Source: Prevotellaceae bacterium
GTDB taxonomy: Bacteria > Bacteroidota > Bacteroidia > Bacteroidales > UBA932
NCBI GenBank assembly: GCA_031278545.1
Contig: JAITKF010000047.1
Span: 1 to 35,831 of the forward strand
Direction: 5' to 3'
DNA length: 35,831 nt
The notes under the pieces are model-generated. The model searched no databases and had not been told where the DNA came from. It worked only from the letters and a program-made list of their open reading frames with translations. Shown in pieces: positions 18,236-26,663 of the stretch. The translations under genes were made by a program, and so were the position numbers. Each line of letters begins with the position of its first letter. Position 1 is the stretch's first letter.

Positions 18236-19360
18236 TTACTCCGCGACCAGATTGCGGTAATGTTCATACCGCTCCCATACATTCTGTACGAAATTCAGCG
18301 TCTCCACGCCGTTGAATCGTCCCGACGGAATATGTTCGCCCGTGTAGTGCAGCTTGTGCCGCATGAGCGGGATGGCGGCGGCGACCTCGTCCCAGCGGTT
18401 GGGGTCTTTTTGTTGCGATTGGGCAAAGGTGCGGCATTCGCCGATGCGGTGGAGACCGGCATTGTAGGCGGCAAGGATGAATTTGAGCCGGTTTTGCTCG
18501 TCGGCGGCAGACAGCGACGGGTCGTTGTGTAAAAAAGCCAGCAAGCGGACGCCTGTCCGAATATTGTCTTCCGGCTCGGTGAAGTCGGGGATGTCGAATC
18601 CGGCGGCAGTGGCAGGCATCACCTGCATCAGACCGTAAGCGCCACGCGGCGACACAATGTCGGGACGGAAATGCGACTCCTGACATATCAGCGCCGCCAG
18701 CAGCCGCCAATCCCACCGGAGTTGGCGGGCGTATTTCCGAATCAAATCGTCGTAAGGCGAGAGGGCGCGGCAGGGCGACAAGGCGTCGCCGGACGGCTGC
18801 CAGATGTATCTCGGCGGCGACAGGCTTTGGCAGACGCTGTGAACGTGCGTCGTCCAACGGCTCAGCAGTCCGATCATCTCCCTGTTGTGGGCGTCGACCA
18901 CCCACACCGAACTGTCGGGGAGGACAAAAGCGGCGGTAGGGTAGCAGCCGTGCACCTGTGAAAAATAGTCGGCACGGGAGCAGACCATGATGTCTACCGC
19001 GCCGTCGGTTAATTGCTGTCGCCGCTCGTCTGCCGCCGGCACGATGTCGATATGGTAACGGCAGTCGTAGGCGCCGGCAAAATGACGAATCATTTCCAGT
19101 TGGTAGCCCATCGGTTCGGTGCGGTAAAGGAAATAGTCGCGGGAGTTGCCGCTGATGGCGTAACGGAGGGTATCTTTGGTGGTGCGTAACGGAATTTCGT
19201 TTATATACCATTCGACGCGGGTTTCCGGCGGCGTCATAGCCAACGCTCCCATGTACAGGAAGGCGATAAGCCACAACAAGCATCGCCGGTCATGCGTTTT
19301 TTTCCGACTGCCGGGGTTCGGCGGGATGGTTGTATTTAAGGGTATCAATGCAAGCGTCAT
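18236..19360 (-). CDS. MltF-like membrane-bound lytic transglycosylase
   Basis: The 374-residue protein has a hydrophobic N-terminal segment (LLWLIAFLYMGALAM) after a basic n-region. A substrate-binding-protein-like half follows (about 50-180, including GAVDIMVCSRADYF), then a C-terminal SLT lysozyme-like domain (about 205-350). The catalytic Glu is in ICQESHFRPDIVSPRGAYGLMQVMPATA, and AAYNAG is the conserved SLT motif. This is the layout of MltF, which cleaves peptidoglycan glycan strands. It is short for the family. The start at 19360 gives a long n-region, and a later start is possible. It lies 31 bp after the putative porin gene, probably in the same transcript. Confidence 0.88.
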   Translation of the reverse strand: MTLALIPLNTTIPPNPGSRKKTHDRRCLLWLIAFLYMGALAMTPPETRVEWYINEIPLRTTKDTLRYAISGNSRDYFLYRTEPMGYQLEMIRHFAGAYDCRYHIDIVPAADERRQQLTDGAVDIMVCSRADYFSQVHGCYPTAAFVLPDSSVWVVDAHNREMIGLLSRWTTHVHSVCQSLSPPRYIWQPSGDALSPCRALSPYDDLIRKYARQLRWDWRLLAALICQESHFRPDIVSPRGAYGLMQVMPATAAGFDIPDFTEPEDNIRTGVRLLAFLHNDPSLSAADEQNRLKFILAAYNAGLHRIGECRTFAQSQQKDPNRWDEVAAAIPLMRHKLHYTGEHIPSGRFNGVETLNFVQNVWERYEHYRNLVAE

Positions 19361-19391
19361 GTCGTCAACGTAATAGGATTTACCTCTGCGC

Positions 19392-21563
19392 TTAATTAAA
19401 AAACCAGGAAATTCCCAATTTCAGGACTGTTTGAAGACGGATGTAATGTAAGGCCGAGAAATAATTGTTGTCCGGCCAGCCCTGCGAGACGTTCATGATT
19501 TTGGCAAAAATCACAGCATGTTTCCATTTCATATTTAGGAATAAGTCGAGGTAGGGGTATTCCCCAATTTTGTGTGTACGCTGCTGGTGAAACGCGCCTG
19601 CGCCCGGATTATAGGCGTAGGCATAATATAATGTATTAAAATAAGCATCAACGCCTATCTGCGCCGTCAGTACATTTTTGACTAATTCGCTTTGCAGGTA
19701 ATAGGTGAAATTGGCGCTCAGCAGGGGTACGGGAAAGGCTGCGCTGGTCGAATGCTGTACCAGCAGCCGGTGGTCGAAATGCAGTAGCCAGAACGTGAAA
19801 TTCTTTTTCAGCGAGCCGGTAAACAGGCTGATTTCGCTGTTGTGCTGCACCGGAATGGCTTCGGTGTTAAAATAAACGGCATTGGAAAGCAACGCATAAT
19901 TGAATGCCGCCTCCAGCCCCCAGTCGGGAATGTCAAGCCGGACGCCGATGCGCGTTTCAACGGTCTTGTCGAAATCGTTTTCCCAATAAAAATGATTGGC
20001 ATAAGTGTGGTTCAGGAAGTAATCGGGACGTTTGGCTTGAAATAACAACGTGCCGGTCAGGTGCATTCCCCGTTTGAGAAAAGCCGGATACGCCGATAGG
20101 CTCACCTGCCCGTCGACCGAAACATCGTGCTGCGAATAGCCGGCAAAATCGTAGCGTGTCAGCGCCGACCATCGGAAATACCGTTTGAAAATCCCGGAGG
20201 CCGATCCATACACATACAGGTTATGCTGTACTTCGTTGTTGGTCGGTGAGAGGTAGGACGTTGGCCGGAAGGCATAATTCGACACATTGCCGTAGCCGAT
20301 GCCTCCCGTGAGTTTCGACACAATGGCGTCGGCCGCCCACGGTTGCAGGGAGATAAACAGCCGGTTGTCGAACAGGCGCATACGCATCGAATCGCGCGAG
20401 TCGGTCGGATGGATATAAAACCGGTCGCGGTAATAGCTGCGTCCTGCGGAATCGGTCGATTCTATTCGGTCGCTATAACTGCGTGTGAGGGTGGTATATT
20501 CTGCCGCATGACCGAAATATACCATCGTCCCGTCGTCCTGCTGCGTTGAATCCTTGCCGGCATCTCGCGAGGTCGTGTCCTTACGGAGAAAGTGCATCGG
20601 GACGCTATACGATTGTGTAATAAAAAAGGTGTACATATTGATATTGCTTGCAGCCGACCGTAGCGATATATCAACCCCTCGGGCGTCGATGGTGGTATCC
20701 AAAATAGACGAATCGTCGCTGATGCCGCCATTCTCCTTATTCGACCATCCGTTATAGATAAATCCGCCGTGTGCGTTGTAGCGCTTGCCCGAATAGCTGG
20801 CGGCAAGGGTAAATTCGCTATTGTCCGTCGCTTCATTCTCCAACTGCCCGCGCGTGCCGAAATGCCGATAGCGTACGCTCCAGTTTAATTGCGGCAGGAC
20901 ATTGGCCGTAACAAATGCATCGACATTCCCCTCTTCCAACAGGCTATTGGCAAATAACGTTCCGCTGTATTCAAAGCGCGTATACGCCTTTTTCGTATTA
21001 TAGAACCGGATATTTTCGGGCGTAATAGCGTATTCGAGATACGGCGTAAGGTAATAAAACAGTGGGTTGGTTTGCCGTTTGAAATAATCGTGCAGGATGA
21101 CGGCCGAGCCGGACGTCCCCAAATAGTTCGCCCCGACGTCGCGTTGCAGGAATGGATAATCGCGAAAGCGATCCCCGATAAGGGTATCAAGAGGAATGAT
21201 ATGCAAGGTGTTCAGGTAGCGGTTATGCTGCCATACGAAAATGCGTTGCCGTTTAAGAGTGTCGTGAAACAGCGACGTCTCGAGCAGACGGGGCTCGCCT
21301 TGTTTTTCGTCGTCCTTATCGTCGACTCCGTTCTGCCCTTCCGGCATTCCGTCCTCTGTCCCGAGGGTACGGTTCGGGCGGCTTGTTCCCGACGTATCAG
21401 CCCGCGATTGATTGCTCCGGTCGGTGGATAGTTGCCCCGATGGAACAGGCGTCCCTTTGCCGGGTAACTGAGGAGACTGTCGCACTATCTGAGCGCCTGC
21501 CGTCTCCGCCCCGCCCCACGCCAGCAAGACGGACAGTAGTGTTAATAGATGAATTTTACTCAT
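19392..21563 (-). CDS. Putative porin (Bacteroidota Porin_10-like)
   Basis: The 723-residue protein has a signal peptide (LLTLLSVLLAWGGAETAGAQ). A hydrophilic, probably disordered segment follows at about 25-95, rich in Ser, Thr, Gly and Asp. A long beta-barrel region then runs to a terminal strand ending in aromatic Phe (LKLGISWFFN). Recurrent aromatic strands such as PLFYYLTPYLEYAI and NHFYWENDF match the Bacteroidota family annotated as putative porin; this is recognition by pattern, not a search. It would form a passive channel in the outer membrane. It has its own promoter box 11 bp upstream and is followed by the transglycosylase gene. Confidence 0.8.
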   Translation of the reverse strand: MSKIHLLTLLSVLLAWGGAETAGAQIVRQSPQLPGKGTPVPSGQLSTDRSNQSRADTSGTSRPNRTLGTEDGMPEGQNGVDDKDDEKQGEPRLLETSLFHDTLKRQRIFVWQHNRYLNTLHIIPLDTLIGDRFRDYPFLQRDVGANYLGTSGSAVILHDYFKRQTNPLFYYLTPYLEYAITPENIRFYNTKKAYTRFEYSGTLFANSLLEEGNVDAFVTANVLPQLNWSVRYRHFGTRGQLENEATDNSEFTLAASYSGKRYNAHGGFIYNGWSNKENGGISDDSSILDTTIDARGVDISLRSAASNINMYTFFITQSYSVPMHFLRKDTTSRDAGKDSTQQDDGTMVYFGHAAEYTTLTRSYSDRIESTDSAGRSYYRDRFYIHPTDSRDSMRMRLFDNRLFISLQPWAADAIVSKLTGGIGYGNVSNYAFRPTSYLSPTNNEVQHNLYVYGSASGIFKRYFRWSALTRYDFAGYSQHDVSVDGQVSLSAYPAFLKRGMHLTGTLLFQAKRPDYFLNHTYANHFYWENDFDKTVETRIGVRLDIPDWGLEAAFNYALLSNAVYFNTEAIPVQHNSEISLFTGSLKKNFTFWLLHFDHRLLVQHSTSAAFPVPLLSANFTYYLQSELVKNVLTAQIGVDAYFNTLYYAYAYNPGAGAFHQQRTHKIGEYPYLDLFLNMKWKHAVIFAKIMNVSQGWPDNNYFSALHYIRLQTVLKLGISWFFN

Positions 21564-21574
21564 AGAATGGAATA

Positions 21575-21582
21575 CAAAAGTA
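21575..21582 (-). promoter_or_regulatory. -7 box of the putative porin gene
   Basis: TACTTTTG on the minus strand fits TAnnTTTG and ends 11 bp before the ATG at 21563, implying a very short leader. Confidence 0.5.
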
Positions 21583-21900
21583 CAAAAAATGTTTATGAAT
21601 TACGTAATGCAAGACGCGTGCCTGCCGGGGATGAAAATAAATGAAAAGGGCGACACATTACATAAATAGTCGTTCCTTATAAATTTAATGTAAACGGCAT
21701 TTGTTTGAGCAATAGCCGGATTTTACAGAGCAACTAAATAACGCCAGTCATCCCTGACGAGAGACGCCCTGCACCCTTCTATCTTTTCATCTTTTTATCT
21801 TTTTATCTTTAAATTTGTAAGCATTTTCTTTAAATTTGTATATATTGAAAAGAAAACCTATCTTTATAATCTCAAATCTCAATTATCAACTATCAACGCC
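21583..21900 (+). promoter_or_regulatory. Upstream region of the hydrogenase operon with octamer and 21-bp direct repeats
   Basis: This intergenic stretch between divergent genes holds four near-tandem octamers of the form ATCTTTTT (21781-21812). Two copies of CTTTAAATTTGTA follow, with a 21-bp period. Each copy contains TAAATTTG (21810-21817 and 21831-21838), a TAnnTTTG-like -7 box; the nearer one lies 62 bp before the ATG at 21901. Clear -33 elements are not visible. The left part (21583-21780) shows nothing I can support. Confidence 0.5.
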
Positions 21901-22290
21901 ATGGATAAAATCAAATCGCTGAACGACCTGCGGAAAATGAAGCAACAATTGGAGCAGCAACTCCAACTGCGCGAAAAAAGCAACGACCCCGACGCACTGG
22001 TGCAAATCAAAGTAGCGATGGCTACGTGCGGTATCGCCGCCGGTGCGCGGACGGTAATGAATACGTTGCTCGAACGGGCAGCTGCCGAAAAACTGCCGGT
22101 CATCATCACGCAAACAGGATGTATGGGCTATTGCCATTCCGAACCGACGGTAGAAGTCCGTAAACCGGGCGAAGAGCCGATAGTGTTCGGTCATGTCGAC
22201 GCTAAAAAAGCCATCGCTATTATCGAAAAATATATCAAACGGGGGGAACTGTTAGACGGTATTATCCCGCAGAATTACGAAAGCATTTAA
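21901..22290 (+). CDS. hndB: Thioredoxin-like [2Fe-2S] ferredoxin subunit (HndB-like) of the hydrogenase operon
   Basis: The 129-residue protein starts with a charged coiled-coil-like helix (LNDLRKMKQQLEQQLQLREK) followed by a thioredoxin-like ferredoxin fold. ATCGIAAGAR (Cys43) and TQTGCMGYC (Cys74, Cys78) match small [2Fe-2S] proteins found beside NADH/NADP-linked [FeFe] hydrogenases, such as HndB. Three candidate ligand cysteines are visible in the fold, as is usual for this subgroup. It is the first gene of a four-gene plus-strand operon, with the HndC-like gene 21 bp downstream. It probably passes electrons within the complex; the exact path is inferred. Confidence 0.85.
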   Translation: MDKIKSLNDLRKMKQQLEQQLQLREKSNDPDALVQIKVAMATCGIAAGARTVMNTLLERAAAEKLPVIITQTGCMGYCHSEPTVEVRKPGEEPIVFGHVDAKKAIAIIEKYIKRGELLDGIIPQNYESI

Positions 22291-22311
22291 CGGGAATCAG
22301 TCAGAAGAAGT

Positions 22312-24105
22312 ATGTCTATATTTAAAATGCATCTTTTAGTCTGTGGGGGTACGGGCTGTCGGGCGTCGCAAAGCGCCATGATCGTCGAACGCCTGCGGGA
22401 GGCGCTGTCGGCAAACGGGCTGGACGGCGATGCGCAGGTAATTGCCACCGGTTGTTTCGGCTTCTGCGAGCAGGGGCCTATCGTAAAAGTTATGCCCGAC
22501 AATACATTTTATACGAATGTAACACCCGACGATGCCGCCGAAATTGTCGCCGAGCATGTATTGAAAGGCCGGAAGGTCGCACGGCTGCTATATACCGACC
22601 CACAGCATAAAACCCCCGCGAGCGACTCGAAACACATGGGCTTTTATCGGAAACAAATTCGGATTGCCTTACGCAATTGCGGCTTTATCGATCCCGAGAA
22701 TATTGATGAATACATTGCCCGCGACGGCTATGAGGCGCTGGGGAAAGTCCTGTCGGAGTATACGCCGCAAGAGGCGATAGAGATAGTCAAACGCTCGGGG
22801 CTGCGCGGACGGGGCGGCGGCGGATTCCCAACAGGGACGAAATGGGACATTGCCCGCATTCGCCAATCCGACCAAAAATATGTAGTGTGTAATGCCGACG
22901 AGGGCGACCCGGGCGCGTTTATGGATCGCTCGATCCTTGAAGGCGACCCGCATTCGATCCTCGAAGCCATGCTTATTTGCGGCTATTGCATCGGCGCAAC
23001 CAAAGGGCTGGTATACATACGCGCCGAATACCCTCTGGCGATTCACCGACTGCAGGTGGCCATCGGGCAGGCACGCGAATACGGGTTGTTAGGTGCAGAC
23101 ATCATGGGCGCCGGATTCGATTTCGATATTGAACTGCGTTACGGCGCCGGCGCATTCGTCTGCGGAGAAGAAACGGCATTGATCCGTTCGATGGAAGGAT
23201 GCCGTGGCGAACCGACCGTCAAACCGCCCTTCCCCGCCGAATCGGGCTATCGGGGACGACCGACCAATGTCAATAACGTCGAAACGTTGGCCAACATCCC
23301 GGTGCTTTTCCTCAAAGGCCCTGACTGGTTTGCCGGCATCGGATCAGCCGGCTCGAAAGGTACAAAAGTATTTGCCCTTGCAGGAAAAATCAATAACGTC
23401 GGACTGATTGAAGTGCCGATGGGCATCACCCTACGCGAAGTGATTTTTGAGATCGGCGGCGGCATCAAGGACGGCAAACGATTCAAAGCCGTACAAACCG
23501 GCGGGCCATCGGGCGGATGCCTCACAGAAAAACATCTCGACACACCGATTGACTTCGACAACCTGCTCGCCGCCGGTTCTATGATGGGCTCAGGCGGCAT
23601 GATTGTCATGGATGAAGACGACTGCATGGTGTCAATTGCCAAGTTCTATTTGGAATTTACCGTCGACGAATCCTGCGGCAAGTGCGCCCCGTGTCGCATC
23701 GGCAACAAACGCCTGTACGAACTGCTACGCAAAATCACGCTCGGGCACGGCGAAACCGACGATTTGGACTACCTGCGCAACCTGAGTGCAGTAATTAAAG
23801 ATACAGCGCTCTGCGGACTGGGACAGACATCGCCCAACCCCGTCCTCTCGACACTCGACAACTTCCGAAGCGAATACGAAGCGCACATATTCGACCATAA
23901 ATGCCCTGCCGGGCAATGTAAAGCCTTAAAACATTACTTCATCCTCCCCGAAAAATGCACCGGATGCACCGCCTGTGCCCGTGGCTGCTCGGTGAACGCC
24001 ATTGTCGGCGAACGACGACAAGCGCACAGTATCATCCAAAACAAATGTATCCGCTGCGGCGCCTGCCTCGAAAAATGTAAGTTTGATGCAATACGAGTAG
24101 GGTGA
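22312..24105 (+). CDS. hydB: NADH-binding flavoprotein subunit of electron-bifurcating [FeFe] hydrogenase (HydB/HndC)
   Basis: The 597-residue protein has three parts. An N-terminal thioredoxin-like [2Fe-2S] domain has Cys11, Cys16, Cys48 and Cys52. A NuoF-like core contains the glycine-rich GRGGGGFPTG nucleotide site, GAGAFVCGEETALIRSMEG and the [4Fe-4S] motif SCGKCAPCRIGNKR. A C-terminal 2x[4Fe-4S] ferredoxin domain has CTGCTACARGC and CIRCGACLEKC. This is the layout of HydB/HndC subunits, which bind FMN and NAD(P)H and are the proposed bifurcation site. NADH versus NADPH use cannot be decided by reading. It lies 98 bp before hydA with no clear promoter between. Confidence 0.95.
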   Translation: MSIFKMHLLVCGGTGCRASQSAMIVERLREALSANGLDGDAQVIATGCFGFCEQGPIVKVMPDNTFYTNVTPDDAAEIVAEHVLKGRKVARLLYTDPQHKTPASDSKHMGFYRKQIRIALRNCGFIDPENIDEYIARDGYEALGKVLSEYTPQEAIEIVKRSGLRGRGGGGFPTGTKWDIARIRQSDQKYVVCNADEGDPGAFMDRSILEGDPHSILEAMLICGYCIGATKGLVYIRAEYPLAIHRLQVAIGQAREYGLLGADIMGAGFDFDIELRYGAGAFVCGEETALIRSMEGCRGEPTVKPPFPAESGYRGRPTNVNNVETLANIPVLFLKGPDWFAGIGSAGSKGTKVFALAGKINNVGLIEVPMGITLREVIFEIGGGIKDGKRFKAVQTGGPSGGCLTEKHLDTPIDFDNLLAAGSMMGSGGMIVMDEDDCMVSIAKFYLEFTVDESCGKCAPCRIGNKRLYELLRKITLGHGETDDLDYLRNLSAVIKDTALCGLGQTSPNPVLSTLDNFRSEYEAHIFDHKCPAGQCKALKHYFILPEKCTGCTACARGCSVNAIVGERRQAHSIIQNKCIRCGACLEKCKFDAIRVG

Positions 24106-24203
24106 AGTGTAAAGCGTGCCTGTGGAGGATGAAAAGATGAAATCTCTGCATTTAAAAACAAAACCCAAACTTAACAAATCAACAGCTCAACAAATCAATA
24201 ACA

Positions 24204-25961
24204 ATGCAACTAACAATAGACAACAAACTCATAGATGTAGCCGACGGCACGACAGTATATGAAGCGGCAAAGCAGGTCGGCATTGCCATTCCACGGCTAT
24301 GTTACCTAAACCTCGAAGCGTTGGGGATTGAAAATAAGCCGGCCGGTTGCCGCATCTGTGTAGTCGAAATCGAAGGTCGGCGTAACCTTGCGCCGTCGTG
24401 CGCGACGCTATGCACCGAGGGCATGACCGTCAGAACCAACTCGCCGCGGGTACTCAACGCCCGTAAAACGGTGTTGGAGTTGCTACTCTCCGACCACCCG
24501 AAAGACTGCCTGATATGTCCGAAATCGGGACGCTGCGAACTGCAGAATTTGGCGATGTGTCTGGGCATTCGCGAAATCCACTCAATAGAAAACGCCGAAG
24601 TATCGACCTACCGCAAAGACCGCTCGCCGTCGATCATTCGCGACATGGATAAATGCGTGCTATGCCGCCGTTGCGAGACGGTCTGTAATACGGTACAAAC
24701 CGTCGGCGCGCTGAGCGGTATCAACCGCGGCTTCATGGCGGTGGTAGCGCCGGCGTTTGAACAGGATTTGCGGGACTCTCCTTGCACCTTCTGTGGGCAA
24801 TGCGTGGCAGTATGTCCGACGGGTGCGCTGACCGAAGTCGACCACACGCCGCGCGTCATCTGGGCGTTGGCCGACCCGACCAAAACGGTCGTTGTACAGA
24901 CAGCCCCGGCCGTGCGGGCGGCGCTGGGTGAAGCATTCGGCATGGCCGCCGGCACGCTGGTTACGGGTAAAATGGTGGCCGCCTTACGGCAAATAGGCTT
25001 CGACTATGTGTTCGATACCGACTTTGCCGCCGACCTGACGATTATGGAAGAAGGAGCCGAACTCCTGTCGCGCGTCCACCGGATGATCGAGGGCGACAGG
25101 GATGTGAAGCTGCCGATATTGACGTCCTGCTGTCCGGCGTGGGTCAATTTCTTTGAACAAAACTACCCCGACATGCTTGATGTGCCCTCCACCGCCCGCT
25201 CGCCACAGCAGATGTTCGGCGCTATCGCCAAAACATTTCTGGCCGACCGTCTGGGCATCCGGCGCGACGACTTGGTCGTGGTGTCCATCATGCCTTGTCT
25301 GGCCAAAAAGTACGAATGCCAGCGCGACGAATTTAAGGTCAACGGCAATCCCGACGTCGATTATGCCCTCTCAACACGCGAGTTGGCGCAGTTAATCAAA
25401 GAAGCGAATATCGACTTCAACGCCCTGCCCGACGAAGATTTTGATGCACCAATGGGCGAATCGACCGGCGCGGGCGTCATTTTCGGCACTACCGGCGGAG
25501 TAATCGAAGCCGCCACCCGCACAGCCTACGAATTGTTTACCGGCAAAAAGCTCGAGAAGGTCGACTTCCAAGAACTACGTGGAATGGAAGGTATCCGCGC
25601 CGCATCGGTAGACTTTAACGGAACGCCGATACACATCGGCATTGCGCACCAGTTGGGTAATGCCCGCAAGTTGCTCGACGGTATCCGCGCCGGCATGTAC
25701 CATTTTCACGCTATCGAAATCATGGCCTGTCCGGGCGGCTGTGTCGGCGGAGGCGGCCAACCGCTACATCTGGGCAATGCCGACGTGATTCACGCACGAC
25801 AGCAGGCATTGTATCGCGAAGACGCGCAAAAACCTATCCGCAAATCGCACGAGAACTCCTACATCCAACAGCTGTACATCGAATTTTTAGGACATCCGCT
25901 AAGTGAAAAAGCCCACCATCTGCTGCATACACGATACTTCGACAAATCAATTAGGAATTAA
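24204..25961 (+). CDS. hydA: [FeFe] hydrogenase catalytic subunit (HydA/HndD)
   Basis: The 585-residue catalytic subunit reduces protons to H2 or the reverse. The N-terminal plant-type [2Fe-2S] domain is visible (LCYLN ... CRICVVE ... CATLC). A His-Cys3 [4Fe-4S] motif follows (HPKDCLICPKSGRCEL), then two [4Fe-4S] sites (CVLCRRCETVC and CTFCGQCVAVC). The H-cluster domain has all three signatures intact: TSCCPAW (L1), MPCLAKKYEC (L2) and ACPGGCVGGGGQP (L3). Length matches group A3 HndD-type enzymes. The small C-terminal domain ends ...LLHTRYFD as in that group. The maturases HydE, HydF and HydG are not in the window and must be encoded elsewhere. Confidence 0.97.
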   Translation: MQLTIDNKLIDVADGTTVYEAAKQVGIAIPRLCYLNLEALGIENKPAGCRICVVEIEGRRNLAPSCATLCTEGMTVRTNSPRVLNARKTVLELLLSDHPKDCLICPKSGRCELQNLAMCLGIREIHSIENAEVSTYRKDRSPSIIRDMDKCVLCRRCETVCNTVQTVGALSGINRGFMAVVAPAFEQDLRDSPCTFCGQCVAVCPTGALTEVDHTPRVIWALADPTKTVVVQTAPAVRAALGEAFGMAAGTLVTGKMVAALRQIGFDYVFDTDFAADLTIMEEGAELLSRVHRMIEGDRDVKLPILTSCCPAWVNFFEQNYPDMLDVPSTARSPQQMFGAIAKTFLADRLGIRRDDLVVVSIMPCLAKKYECQRDEFKVNGNPDVDYALSTRELAQLIKEANIDFNALPDEDFDAPMGESTGAGVIFGTTGGVIEAATRTAYELFTGKKLEKVDFQELRGMEGIRAASVDFNGTPIHIGIAHQLGNARKLLDGIRAGMYHFHAIEIMACPGGCVGGGGQPLHLGNADVIHARQQALYREDAQKPIRKSHENSYIQQLYIEFLGHPLSEKAHHLLHTRYFDKSIRN

Positions 25962-25973
25962 GAATTTTATGTT

Positions 25974-26504
25974 ATGATGAACACTATCAATTATGACGAA
26001 CAAACGCCGGCCACCGGCATTCCCGACAGGGAGCGCACGGGATTGAAGGATTGTCAGGTGCAGACGATAAAAGACATCTGCCGCTCGTTTCGCAACGAGG
26101 AAGGAGAACTGATCAACATCCTGCACAAAACGCAGGAATCATTCGGTTACCTACCGCCCGAAGTGCAGGAGTGCATTGCCCGCGAGTTGCGTATTCCGGT
26201 AGCAAAAGTGTATGGCGTGGTTACGTTCTACACCTTTTTTTCCATGCAGCCGAAAGGGAAATACCCGATTTCGATATGCCTCGGGACGGCTTGCTACGTC
26301 CGCGGGTCGGAGAAAATCGTCGAGGCGCTTAAGAACGAGTTAGGCATCGACATCGGCGGTATAACGCCCGACGGCAAATTCTCGTTAGACTGCCTGCGAT
26401 GCGTCGGCGCCTGCGGCCTTGCCCCGGTCATGCTCGTCGGCGACCGTGTACATGGCCGCGTAGACTCCCTGCAAATAAAAGATATTTTGGCGCTGTATAC
26501 GTAA
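25974..26504 (+). CDS. hydC: NuoE-like [2Fe-2S] subunit of the hydrogenase (HydC/HndA)
   Basis: The 176-residue NuoE-like protein has an N-terminal helical part (about 30-85, INILHKTQESFGYLP, VYGVVTFYTFF) and a thioredoxin-like [2Fe-2S] fold. The four ligands Cys102, Cys107, Cys143 and Cys147 lie in CLGTACYVRG and CLRCVGACGLAP. It transfers electrons next to the flavin subunit. It sits 12 bp after hydA as the last operon gene, whereas in many hnd operons the equivalent gene comes first. The start may be either of two adjacent Met codons. Confidence 0.95.
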   Translation: MMNTINYDEQTPATGIPDRERTGLKDCQVQTIKDICRSFRNEEGELINILHKTQESFGYLPPEVQECIARELRIPVAKVYGVVTFYTFFSMQPKGKYPISICLGTACYVRGSEKIVEALKNELGIDIGGITPDGKFSLDCLRCVGACGLAPVMLVGDRVHGRVDSLQIKDILALYT

Positions 26505-26527
26505 GCTGTAAAGCGCACTCTTTTATT

Positions 26528-26539
26528 CTACAATTGTAG
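26528..26539. other. Perfect 12-bp palindrome in a convergent intergenic gap
   Basis: CTACAATTGTAG lies 24 bp after the hydC stop, between the convergent hydC and GH57 genes. It could be a protein-binding site, but its position downstream of both genes makes regulation unlikely. The gap 26505-26663 shows no clear intrinsic terminator. Confidence 0.25.
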
Positions 26540-26663
26540 CCGGACGACGTTCCCAGTGCCGGTTGGAATGCTCTCCCAAAAGCTAAAACTCATAAACAAA
26601 CAAAGCCTCAACATCCGTTGTAACTTTATTTTTCCGATACGCTGCCGAAAGAACGGTTGCCGG

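Noticed and set aside
18264-19283. 339-codon minus-strand ORF overlapping the transglycosylase
   Set aside because: It is another frame of the same DNA with an Arg/Pro-rich product; the MltF-like frame has the SLT motifs.
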